Assembly (NCBI GenBank): GCA_015698045.1 | Contig: BLAL01000054.1 | Coordinates: forward strand, 62,001-126,000 | DNA length: 64,000 bases | From: Rhizophagus clarus | Lineage: Eukaryota > Glomeromycota > Glomeromycetes > Glomerales > Glomeraceae | Direction of reading: 5' to 3' | Shown here: positions 50,231 to 58,945 of the stretch, one piece after another | Layout of the letters: each line of letters opens with the position of its first letter | Numbering within the stretch: position 1 is the stretch's first letter | Program-made: the position numbers and the translations under genes | Notes under the pieces: generated by a model | Database searches by the model: none | Seen by the model: only the letters and a program-made list of their open reading frames with translations | What the model was told of the DNA's origin: nothing

Positions 50231-50401
50231 CTAGTAGGAGAAAAAGCCATCCTTCAGCTAATAAATCAGAGACGCAAAGCTGAGGCAGACTTAGCAGAAT
50301 TTAATCAGGCATTTGTATTTAATAAATATCAAAAATGGAAGGGTAGGGAATTAAATTTATGACAAATTATTTTGAATTTACAAAAAAATCCTCCAGGAAA
50401 C

Positions 50402-51469
50402 ATGGCTACAATACAAGATGTCATGCATACATTAGCACCATTATTTGCACAATTACCCAATTATGATGGGCAGGAACCACCAGATGTATATTATCAAAAG
50501 CTTAGAAATATAAATGAGATGTTACGGCCTTTAGCCGTTGCTGCTTTTAATGCCGCTGCAAGATGTCAAGTTATGATAAATAAGATGACAGGTAGGTTTG
50601 CACCTGTTCCTGCCAATGATCCTTATGCAGCAGGTAATCCAGTTATTAATACTGAACCTCTTTTTCTAAATTGGTTGTGTGAAAAATATAGAGAAGTTAT
50701 GGTAGGGACTAACCGAAGTGCTATATTTGCTCTTGTTAATGAAAAGTTTTTAGAGACAGATACTCCAGATAGTTATGAAAAACGAATCAAACCATTAGTA
50801 CAAGCAATGCCAGATGCTGATGCCTTACCTTATCTATTTAATCAATTGCCTTCTGATTTAGAAATGAGAGTTAGAATTGCTAATCCTGCTACAGTTATTG
50901 CATTTTTTACAGACTTGCGTAATATATGGCATGAAAGTGCAGGCAAAAGAATACAAGCTCATACAATATTTCCAGTTAATTATACAGCTCAACCACAAAA
51001 AGATGATTTTAAAATTCGTCTAGCAAGAGATTTGGCTTATACAGGAATAGGAACAGATGATGCAACATTAGAAAATTTTATTTATGAAGAACTTAAAAAG
51101 AGATTAGGAGGTCAAACAGCTCATGTTAGAAAAAGTCCCTTTACACCCAGAAGTGCATATGCCACGAAGAAAGTTGTTAGAAAAGTAGTGCCAAAAGCAT
51201 CTGCAAAGCAAACCCGACATTGTTCAGCATGTGGAAAGACTGGTCATACAAAAATTAATTGTCCTAGACTTAAGCGGACTAAAAAAGTTAATTATGTATA
51301 TCAAAATGAGAAAGAAGATCCTGAAGACTCTGAAGAAGAATACATAGAAGAATATATAGAGAATTCTGAAGAAGAGGAAGTAGAAGAAGATGACGAATAT
51401 ATTGATACTGATGAATTCCGAAACTGCTATGCTGTAAAAAAAAAGTGGTACGAAGTGGAGTACCAATAA
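50402..51469 (+). CDS. Gag-like nucleocapsid protein with CCHC zinc knuckle
   Basis: The ATG at 50402 (MATIQDVMHTLAPLFAQLPN) gives 355 residues. A helical capsid-like domain (FLNWLCEKYREVMVG, then DSYEKRIKPLVQAMPDADAL, LFNQLPSDLEMRVRIANPAT, FFTDLRNIWHESAG) is followed by a basic linker. The knuckle CSACGKTGHTKINC at residues 274-287 has exact C-x2-C-x4-H-x4-C spacing, and an acidic tail of about 40 residues follows. This is the order of retrotransposon Gag, which packages RNA into particles. No LTR or reverse transcriptase is near; the gene sits inside a Polinton. I recall similar proteins as an abundant Rhizophagus family. The frame is intact, and its 3' end overlaps the protease frame at a nine-A run. 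Confidence 0.85.
   Translation: MATIQDVMHTLAPLFAQLPNYDGQEPPDVYYQKLRNINEMLRPLAVAAFNAAARCQVMINKMTGRFAPVPANDPYAAGNPVINTEPLFLNWLCEKYREVMVGTNRSAIFALVNEKFLETDTPDSYEKRIKPLVQAMPDADALPYLFNQLPSDLEMRVRIANPATVIAFFTDLRNIWHESAGKRIQAHTIFPVNYTAQPQKDDFKIRLARDLAYTGIGTDDATLENFIYEELKKRLGGQTAHVRKSPFTPRSAYATKKVVRKVVPKASAKQTRHCSACGKTGHTKINCPRLKRTKKVNYVYQNEKEDPEDSEEEYIEEYIENSEEEEVEEDDEYIDTDEFRNCYAVKKKWYEVEYQ
51436..51445 (+). promoter_or_regulatory. Candidate -1 frameshift site, Gag to protease
   Basis: In the Gag frame the codons are GTA AAA AAA AAG. The heptamer A AAA AAA (51436-51442) fits the X-XXY-YYZ slippery rule. After a one-base backward slip, translation continues as GTA AAA AAA AAA GTG and enters the protease ORF with no stop; without slipping, Gag ends at 51469. 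Confidence 0.6.
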
Positions 51470-52431
51470 AAAATAGTACCAAGAAGTCCCCTACTTCCAA
51501 ATCTCATACTAGCAATATAGACACAGCTGCAAATTATATGTTTCAAATAGCCTTAAAATCTTCAATAGCATCATTAGTCCCTCATTGTCCTAGAGAGATT
51601 CTTATAGAAATTTCGAAATTTATTAATATGATATTTCCCAAAATAAAAGACCATTGCTTGAATACTAGTATGCCAAATGATACGGTTAAAAGAAGGGAAT
51701 CAGCATGGAGAATTGTTGCAAGTAAATTCGAAGATATCTTATTTCCACTATTGCAGGCAGTAAATAGTGAGCAGAAGCCTCTTTTACAAGTTCCCGATAA
51801 TGAATCTAAAATTAAGGAAATTAATACTGCTTCTTCTAGCTATGTTATACTAGAAAGCATTCGGTTAGATCATGCTATTAAGGCTTATGCATCGGCTCAA
51901 AAAAAAAATAGTCACATATATTGGCCAAAGCCCTTAGAGATAAATTTTTTACAAATAAAGGATGCTGACGATGTTGCGACTATTTCCTGTAAGGTGGAGA
52001 GCGTGACTATACCATATGCAATGATTGATAGTGGATCAGACTCGTCAATAGTCTCAGAAAATGTTGCAAAGCATTTGGGTCTAAAAATAGATAAGAAAAA
52101 GATTCATAGACTTAATGGAGTTGCAAGTAAGTCCCATTCTCTTGGTACAGTTAATAGTGTTCCTGTAACTATTGAGGATGGAGAAAATAGAGACACCATT
52201 TCAGATGAATTCTCTGTTGTTCCTACAGAATATGATGATAATGGAAAAGAACTATCCCTATTTATTCTTGGAACTCAATGGCAGTATCGTGCAGAATGGG
52301 AACCCTTAGTAAAGGGGGAATTCAAGGCAACTCAAAATGGGAAGACTATTACCATCCCTCTATCTGTTCACAAATCTCAGCGTAATGTTTTTACTGTAGG
52401 AAAAGAGCCAGAACCTGTAAAAAAAAACTAG
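51445..52431 (+). CDS. Retropepsin-like aspartic protease, in -1 frame to Gag
   Basis: The frame is open from 51408 and overlaps the end of Gag; its first ATG is only at 51538, which favours translation by frameshift. About 190 residues of helical linker precede the protease core: ATISCKVESVTIPYAMIDSG with the catalytic D-S-G triad, SIVSENVAKHLGLKI, a flap-like segment, and LSLFILGTQW, the second hydrophobic-G signature. Retropepsins act as dimers, cleave Gag-type polyproteins, and have one DSG per monomer as here. The frame ends at TAG 52429-52431, directly after a second nine-A run. No stops lie inside. Internal initiation instead of frameshifting cannot be excluded. Confidence 0.82.
   Translation: MVRSGVPIKNSTKKSPTSKSHTSNIDTAANYMFQIALKSSIASLVPHCPREILIEISKFINMIFPKIKDHCLNTSMPNDTVKRRESAWRIVASKFEDILFPLLQAVNSEQKPLLQVPDNESKIKEINTASSSYVILESIRLDHAIKAYASAQKKNSHIYWPKPLEINFLQIKDADDVATISCKVESVTIPYAMIDSGSDSSIVSENVAKHLGLKIDKKKIHRLNGVASKSHSLGTVNSVPVTIEDGENRDTISDEFSVVPTEYDDNGKELSLFILGTQWQYRAEWEPLVKGEFKATQNGKTITIPLSVHKSQRNVFTVGKEPEPVKKN
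52419..52428 (+). promoter_or_regulatory. Candidate second -1 frameshift site, protease to zinc-finger ORF
   Basis: Protease-frame codons are GTA AAA AAA AAC TAG. The heptamer A AAA AAC (52422-52428) is the classical slippery sequence of several retroviral gag-pro junctions, and the stop follows it immediately. A -1 slip reads AAA CTA GCA GAC CGT and opens the C2H2 ORF. It is the second such site in the same transcript direction. Confidence 0.55.
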
Positions 52432-52643
52432 CAGACCGTACATGCATGCATTGTGGTAAAGAATTCTGTTTTTCCTGTAGGTTAAAACAGCATTATAAAG
52501 CAGTTAAGTGTTCAGACAGTGTTTCATCACAGATCGGACAGTGTTCTGACAGTGTTTCAGACAGTGTTTCATCACAAATCGAACAATGTTCAGACAGCAA
52601 TCAGGAAAAAAATACAATGCCTATTCGGCTATTTTTGGTATAA
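52428..52643 (+). CDS. C2H2-type zinc-finger ORF, -1 frame continuation of the protease
   Basis: After the slip the frame reads LADRTCMHCGKEFCFSCRLK then QHYKAVKC, a C-x2-C-x12-H-x5-C finger very like the N-terminal finger of the polymerase in the same element. The next ~30 residues repeat SDSVSSQIGQC-type units, and the frame stops at 52643. It has no start of its own before the finger (the nearby ATG lies inside it), again favouring frameshift entry. It may be all that is left of a longer third domain whose 3' part has been lost. Confidence 0.5.
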   Translation, partial: LADRTCMHCGKEFCFSCRLKQHYKAVKCSDSVSSQIGQCSDSVSDSVSSQIEQCSDSNQEKNTMPIRLFLV

Positions 52644-53881
52644 TATAGCCTTTTGAAGTTCTTGAATGAGATTCCATTTGCCAAGAAAAATTTTTTTTTA
52701 ATATATTATACAAAAATAAATACAAATGTTTGGGACTTTGCCCGTGATACATAACATCTAGGCCTATCGCACTACACGATACAAAATTATTCTTGCAACA
52801 GATGAACAACAATATGATAATGCTCTAATCGATGTTGTGTATTAAAAAAGAGGAAACCAAGTTTTGCGGTTGCATACACATCTCATCAGGAGTTCGAAAA
52901 AGTTTTAAGCAAACACTATTAAATGGTGCCTGCAATGTGTTTTGAATTGCGACTTCAAGTACGCTAACTGTTTGATTCTTGTTAACTGTAACGACTGGGG
53001 TAACTTCACCGAGTTGAAGACCATGAAGTGGACCAATAGGAACAATAATACAGTTAAGAGTGATTTTGTTTGTGCTTTCCTAAATACAATATTTATAGTG
53101 AGGAAAAGCTTTGCTCGCATGAAAGCACGTCTTTTAACAGATACGTACCATAATTTTATGCGGGAAGGTTAACTCAACTTCTACCTGTATTTTCGCACTT
53201 TATATTTGTTTCTGGGCTCGTGGAATAATAAAAAGCCAGCAGGTATATGATTAACATTGTCGTCTGATGCCAAGAGTTCTATAAAAGCACATGAAAATGA
53301 AATCATTATACCTTTTCACATGAAGATCTACTTTGCAAGACATATAGTTGGCTTACGCCTGACGATCTCGAAATTATGACTCCCTCAGCCCTCCATAACA
53401 TATGGTTTTAACGTTATTATTTACTTATATGGTAGGCCCTGTGTTGCAACTAGACCTTCTTTCACATTTTTTCTCATGTTTGTTTGGGAAAAAATTTATT
53501 TTGTCGCACAATTTGGCCGAAGGCGCAGTGCATGGCTCAGCAATTCTTCCGAGATGATGATCATTTTTCCGGACTAGCATTAATCAAACTGCTTAGGAAA
53601 CTGGAATCGGAAATATCAAACATTTTATTCACATCGCTTTTAAACAATTTTACAAGGTTTTTTAGTTTCTCCAAATTTTTCTCAAATACTTTGGTTAGCT
53701 CCTCCAGATCGCTAAGTAAATTATTGGATAAATCTTTTTTACTTGGTCTCTCTGGGATCCTTTTGGCTTGGCGATCGCTTTCCATTCTTACCTTCAGTAC
53801 TGTAAAAGTTAGTCTAATTAATGGGAAGAAAAAAAAATAATATAATAATGTATGTGATCTGACTAGACATCACTATCTAGC
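52644..53881. other. Degenerate Polinton interior, possible gene fragments
   Basis: On the minus strand at 53075-52850 a mostly open frame reads ESTNKITLNCIIVPIGPLHG and KNQTVSVLEVAIQNTLQAPF. The ITLNC opening recalls the ubiquitin-like header of Crinkler-type proteins, but this is weak. On the minus strand at 53785-53561, MESDRQAKRIPERPSKKDLS and VFEKNLEKLKNLVKLFKSDV form a short coiled coil of unknown origin. No ATPase, capsid or Ulp1 motif was seen in any frame. Confidence 0.4.
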
Positions 53882-56800
53882 TTATGTCTGAAGGCTAGAT
53901 ATGTGAGACACACATTCGTTTAGATATTTCTCCGGGAGCTTAGCCCTCATAGCTCTTTTTTCTGCCTGTTCATGAGGAATATCAGCTTTTACCATATTCT
54001 TATAAAACATAATGCGCCAATGGAAATATGGTAAAGTAGTTATCCCATCTGATAATATCCAGTGCTTAGTATCTATGGGACAGAGAGCCTTCTTCTCAGA
54101 CTCGACCAAAGATATAACATGATCTTTTGATCAGAATCCTATATTCTTGGCATAGAATACCTTTTTCTGGAATAGACAATCCCGATATACTTGAGTTAAT
54201 GGAGATTTACTTTCGGGATATGTGTTCTCTGCCATTTCATTCATACCCTTCTTGCTGACCCCTTTATGCTTCGACTTTGTAGATTTATCAGCCAAGACGT
54301 AGTGGTATGATTTTGCCCGGATGTGAAATGACTCAGTAATCACATTTCCTGGAATCTCATCTTTGAAAAGCCCAATAGTTTTCGAATCATTAAGATTAAA
54401 GATGTCTGGTCGCTCTGCCATATCTTTATAAATATCTTCAGTCTCAACCATAAATATAAAGAAATCAGTATCCATATATCCAAGTCTAGCCTTATCCCCA
54501 TATTTTTCCTTTACATAGTTATACCAGAAGCGGTACATTAGGAGCTTGCTGAGTCCCAAAACGGATGCTCCAACTATGATAGGCTTGTTGAGAACTACAC
54601 TTGCCTTTCCCATATGTGCACCTACTAGTGTATCTCCAAGCGGTTTGCCATACTTAAAATTTGGACTACGTATTTTCTTGAGAAACTTCTTCTCATCTGA
54701 CTCATTATTACAGGCCATAATCTTAACATCCTGGTACTTTCAGACATTTTCCATAGTCTTGCCATATACTGAATTATTCATGAGCTTGAAGAAGTCTTTT
54801 TCGAAAGCATTCTTGGCTTTCTGGCGCAACTTTGTATTCTTAGCAATATATGGGGCCAACCAATTCGTCTGGTTGAATGACAAGATTTCTGTGACCTCAT
54901 CTACAATAATGCCTAACTTTATATAATACTGGAGCTCTTGATAATGAATGACATAATTTTTTCATGGGCCAAGATGAGGGACTAGTTTTTCTGTTGCATA
55001 GAATCGCCCACCATCCATATCATTCACAAGCTTGGCATTGTATGGGCATAGCATATCCTTTTTTACTGCGACATTTTCCACAGCTGGTGGTAAGTCCCTC
55101 AAATAATTGTGAGTTTTTAGTGGGAAATGAGAATTAATCATTAGGAAGAATCCACGTTATGCATCTGCCCTAGTCTTAAGAATCATTTCAAGATATTTCT
55201 TTTGCATTTTGGGATTATTCTTTAGATATTCCCGACTAGCAACCTACTTATAATTTCCAACTGGGAGGAACTGACTCATTGCCCATCCATAAAGATTATT
55301 TGCATCGACATATGAGATCCATGTTATGGGTTGAGATGGGTCGAATTCCTCTCCAATGCTAGGATTATTTGCTTTAAAATGTCTATGTACTGCCATAGCA
55401 ATACCACCCCGCTTGGCCTTTTCAATGAAGTTATGCATGGCCATTTCTGTGAATAGTTTGATTTTGACCTTGGTCATCTTAAGTATGGCATCCCAGGATA
55501 GAGAAGGCGTGGATACATAATGGCTGGGATCAAGACCATAATGATGCATGGATGTCTTTCGAAATGTTGTCCAGACATCTGCTAGACTAAGCACGTCTAT
55601 CTTGAGATAGAGATCATTATATTCTCCCAAGTTTTTGCATCCAAATTCCTTCCATACCTTCTGGGCATGCTTATAATCCTCTTGAGAAATCTTACCTCCA
55701 AAGACACTATGAAATTCTTGAATTGGAGGTAGTTCTGTTTCATTGAATCGGTTATGAGAAGTTATATACTCATAAGGAAAGACTCCCTTACGATATGCTA
55801 GGAAAATCTGTTCAGTTGTATAGCCTTGCTTCTTGAAATACTCAGTTGTAATTGGGTGGTCATCTCCCAAATTTTTTGTAAGATTGGTCAAGCTACTATT
55901 CATGAACTGCATACTATCAATATACTTAAGCTGACCTACCTTTATTGACTTGTATCGTTCAAAGGTTTCAGCAATGACTGAGATTTGAAGAGAATTAGCT
56001 GAGCGTCTGATAGATTCACAAACCAAGTGAGAGTCATATTCCCGGAAGTTGTGAAAGATAACTGGGATTGGTGTCTTCCATGGCTCAATCTTAAGTTTAA
56101 GATTACATGAATTGTGAGATGCCCCTCGGAACTCACCTGTGATATGACAGTGATCCCAGACCTTTTTATTCCTAGCTTCTTTTTTAGCTAATTCAGCTTG
56201 GGCTTTACTTAAAGCAGTTTTTAGGGATTTATAGTCTTCGGGATTCTTAATAGCTTTTAGTAACTCTGTATAGAGATTTTTGAGATCCTTTTCTATTACG
56301 TTATTCTTTTTCATTTCTAAGATTCTCTTAGATATATCTCTAAGTGAAGCCATCTTATTATATGATATAGGATCCTGAACAATTTCTGTAAGCTTGGCAG
56401 TAAGATTTGCAATTTTTCTTTCTAACATATTAATCACATCTGTATCTATACTGAACTTGTCTTCACAGATCCAACACCGATCAGCCTCCTTGAATCTTCT
56501 TTGGTAGTCATCTGTAATAATACGCTCATGCTTAACAGCTAAAACCCTATTTATTTCTATCAATTCTTGATCGATCCTTCAGACGAATTCTTCTGTAGCA
56601 TTTTTTCCACGATATAAGAATGGGTCCCATGTTTCTCCAGTATCAATCCAGTGGACTGAATAGCTAAAACTATTAGCTTCTTCCTCTGCTAACTTTCGCA
56701 TATTTCCACCATAATGTGTGTTATACTTCTTTTTTAATGACTCGAAATCTGCTATAATGACACATGGGGCATTGATCTGACGTCCATAGTTTCTGAACTC

Positions 56801-58318
56801 TTCAAAGTCATTAACATCTTTTACAGGCATTGTGACTCTTTGTGGGGCTTCACCCAGTCCAAAACACCATTCCTGATGATGGTCTAGGGATTTTTCAGAA
56901 TTAAAACTTTGGAAGCATCGGTTGCAAAGATGCTTTTTATCTTTGTGAGCATTATCCTTATATACTAACCCATCTGGGTTCTTTATCCATAGAAAGTGAT
57001 TCTTTTGCCCATATTTTCCTTCTTCAGATTTTGTAATATCTGTAAAGGCTATAAGATGGATAATATGTGGTCTGTTATAGTTCTTACTATAAATAACAGG
57101 TTTGGGGGTAGCTGTTTTCTCCTTCCAATTCCAGACATTTATGAAAATATCAGGATTCATCTTCTCGATTTTATTAAAGATGTGAGGGGAAACTGGTGTT
57201 GGCATGGGGATACCATCCAACTTTACCCGCTCTAGATATGGTTTAAGATTCTTTGCCCTAAATATACGCTGGCCTATGTGGTCTGTATGTCCATCCTGAT
57301 ATGCAAAATATACACCTAATGCCCCGTGAAGACATTTCTCTGATGGTTTATTTGTTTCCGGATCTATAAGACCTTGATTGTCTGGATTGATGGTACACTT
57401 TTTGTTAGCAAGCTTTGGGGGAGTAGGATTGTAAGACCCTCCAAGGGCTCTACGAAGTGTATATGTCTCAATAGATATTTCAAGAATTAGTTCGAGAATA
57501 TAACCAGATCCTTTTTTTAATATTCCCTCAATTTGCACATCTATTTCCCCAATAGTTTTGGTTATGTGCTCCTCTATATCCTCTTTTAAAAGAATTGGTC
57601 GCATATTTCCTCTATGATATTTCTCTACTTCTGTTGGTTCGCTTGTATCATCTGGCTTTCTTTTAGCAATTGTATATCAGCACGATGCTACTATTGCTGA
57701 TTTTATTTGATCTTTTTTATGAAGCTCTGTTTGAAGAACTTCCTTTATTTTTGGACGAATTAATCCTATAAGTTGAGGCATGTATGGTACTTTTTTATAT
57801 TCTTCTGGCTTGGCTAATGGTTTAATAAATGCATATGTTGGATTGTCATCTGGATGGGGGATTTTGCCCACCCATTTGCTCATTAATGAACGATTTCTAT
57901 GCGGTCTTTCTGAATCCCTTCCAACTGGACATTCTTTAAAGATAATATCCTCCTGAATAGGTTCCTTTAGGATTGTGTCTTGCTCTTGAGCGTCTTGTTG
58001 CTTAACTTCGCTAGGTCTTGCCTACTCTTCTCTATTTGCTTGGGTTGCTGAACCAGGGCCAGCTTCAGGATCATCCTCTTGATTTTTGTCTTGTGGAATG
58101 GTAGCTTGAATAGGCTTAGGTTTCTCTCTTCTTCGATCCTTTCCTTGAGCATAGACTACTGGAGCACCCCCTTGGTTTTTGACCTGTGGGGTGGGGGTTT
58201 GAATAGGTATTGGCTTGCATTTAAACTTTCTATTTAAGTGCTCACGAAGTTTATTAGGATTTGCACACTCTTTTCCATATCGTTCACAAGTTCAATTTTT
58301 TTTGTCACTTCTTGCCAT
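53882..58318 (-). pseudogene. Polinton family-B DNA polymerase, nine in-frame stops, no frameshift
   Basis: One frame runs from ATG 58318 to 53882 (1479 codons including the stop). In order it has a C2H2 finger (residues ~11-32), a Pro/Gln-rich linker, a second finger CNRCFQSFNSEKSLDHHQEW near 470, the exonuclease motif IIADFESL near 530, CWICEDKF near 615, an inserted coiled coil, DHCHITGEFRGASHNSCN near 722, IPVIFHNFREYDSHLV, polymerase motif A YVDANNLYGWAM near 1010, motif B KLMNNSVYGKT near 1175, and motif C YMDTDFFIF near 1280. These are the protein-primed PolB hallmarks of Polintons; all catalytic motifs survive. Stops (minus-strand TGA six times, TAG twice, TAA once) lie at 58294, 58024, 57679, 56581, 55246, 55159, 54964, 54742 and 54133. 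Confidence 0.92.
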
Positions 58319-58452
58319 ACTGATTTGTATATAATACCTTTACAAATTTTTTATTTAATTAATTAATTCTCTAGGTGATGGTATATATTCAGGACAATAT
58401 ATTACCCTTACAGATTTTTCTCTTTAATTAATTATTTCCCTATATAGTAAAA

Positions 58453-58692
58453 ATGATCGGAGAATATTTATATCCATACTTACTTAATACTGGCAAGGCC
58501 CATGGAGTCCCCTGCATGCGACCAGAAGGATGCCATTTACATTGGAAGGCTAAGCCACGCATCCCTTGTAATGAATGTGGTAAGCCTACTGGTTCTACTT
58601 CAGGACTGTGTTCATTGCATGTTAAAGGATACTATGTGATTCAATATGTTAACAGACTTCAGGATAAGGCTCGGTGTACTCAGAATAGTTAG
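58453..58692 (+). CDS. Small Cys-rich protein encoded within the terminal repeat
   Basis: The 79-residue frame MIGEYLYPYLLNTGKAHGVP is followed by CMRPEGCHLHW and CNECGKPTGSTSGLCSLH. The second group (C-x2-C-x9-C-x2-H) is a plausible zinc site and the first C-x5-C-x-H another. The start is 11 bases after TATATAG. It is divergent from the polymerase gene. Its left-repeat twin has TGA at the MRP arginine, so only this copy is intact. I do not recognise the family; a DNA-binding or regulatory role is a guess from its zinc pattern and place. Confidence 0.6.
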   Translation: MIGEYLYPYLLNTGKAHGVPCMRPEGCHLHWKAKPRIPCNECGKPTGSTSGLCSLHVKGYYVIQYVNRLQDKARCTQNS

Positions 58693-58699
58693 CAATTTT

Positions 58700-58945
58700 T
58701 CGTATGATTTAGAGGTGAAACTTATAGGTGTAATTTTTTTCGTATGACTTAATTTTTTTTGTATGACTTATAAAATTTTTCGTATGACTTATTTGTCCTA
58801 ATGTTTGGTAATAAAAATGGCTTTAGAATAGTTTCTTGCATATCAAAAAATTACTTATATGCTAAAATATAGTAGAATAATATTTAGAACTCTTTCCTAT
58901 TATCCATTTTTCATATGACTTAGCTTCACTAAGTCATACGAAAAA
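58700..58945. repeat. Iterated CGTATGACTTA motifs in the terminal repeat
   Basis: TTTCGTATGATTTAG, TTCGTATGACTTA, TTGTATGACTTAT and TTCGTATGACTTATT lie within 100 bp. At 58910-58945 ATATGACTTAGCTTCACTAA then GTCATACGAA forms an inverted pair. The mirrored set lies at 45826-46075. The spacing and inverted pair suggest protein-binding sites. Confidence 0.7.

Larger units (their letters stand above)
47888..50362 (+). pseudogene. Polinton coiled-coil structural-type protein, split by a MITE
   Basis: The first part (47888-48634, 248 residues) is a long coiled coil (KIRKLEEEIKACERYISHLE, then EEALVIQDNRIIQLEDTIDK), followed by an Ala/Gln/Asn-rich region (NMQGQLISAHGLLNNTYGQI) and a basic WWQIAQDRQTNGQRIALRK. 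A TAA at 48632-48634 is in frame with codons that continue across the MITE target site and resume after it as KAILQLINQRRKAEADLAEF, NQAFVFNKYQKWKGRELNL, stop at 50362. Removing the MITE and one CTAGTAGG restores this continuity. I recall related coiled-coil proteins next to Gag-like genes in Rhizophagus, which suggests a structural partner of Gag. This is not proven. Confidence 0.65.

Noticed and set aside
50372..51469. An LTR retrotransposon around Gag and protease
   Set aside because: No LTR pair, primer-binding site, reverse transcriptase or RNase H is present. The only integrase is on the other strand and is of Polinton type, and Gag-Pro lies between Polinton genes inside the terminal repeats.
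53882..58318. TGA read as tryptophan or another amino acid (alternative code)
   Set aside because: Most TGA codons fall at expected Arg positions, TAG and TAA also occur, and host genes use TGA as a stop. Transition mutation explains all cases.
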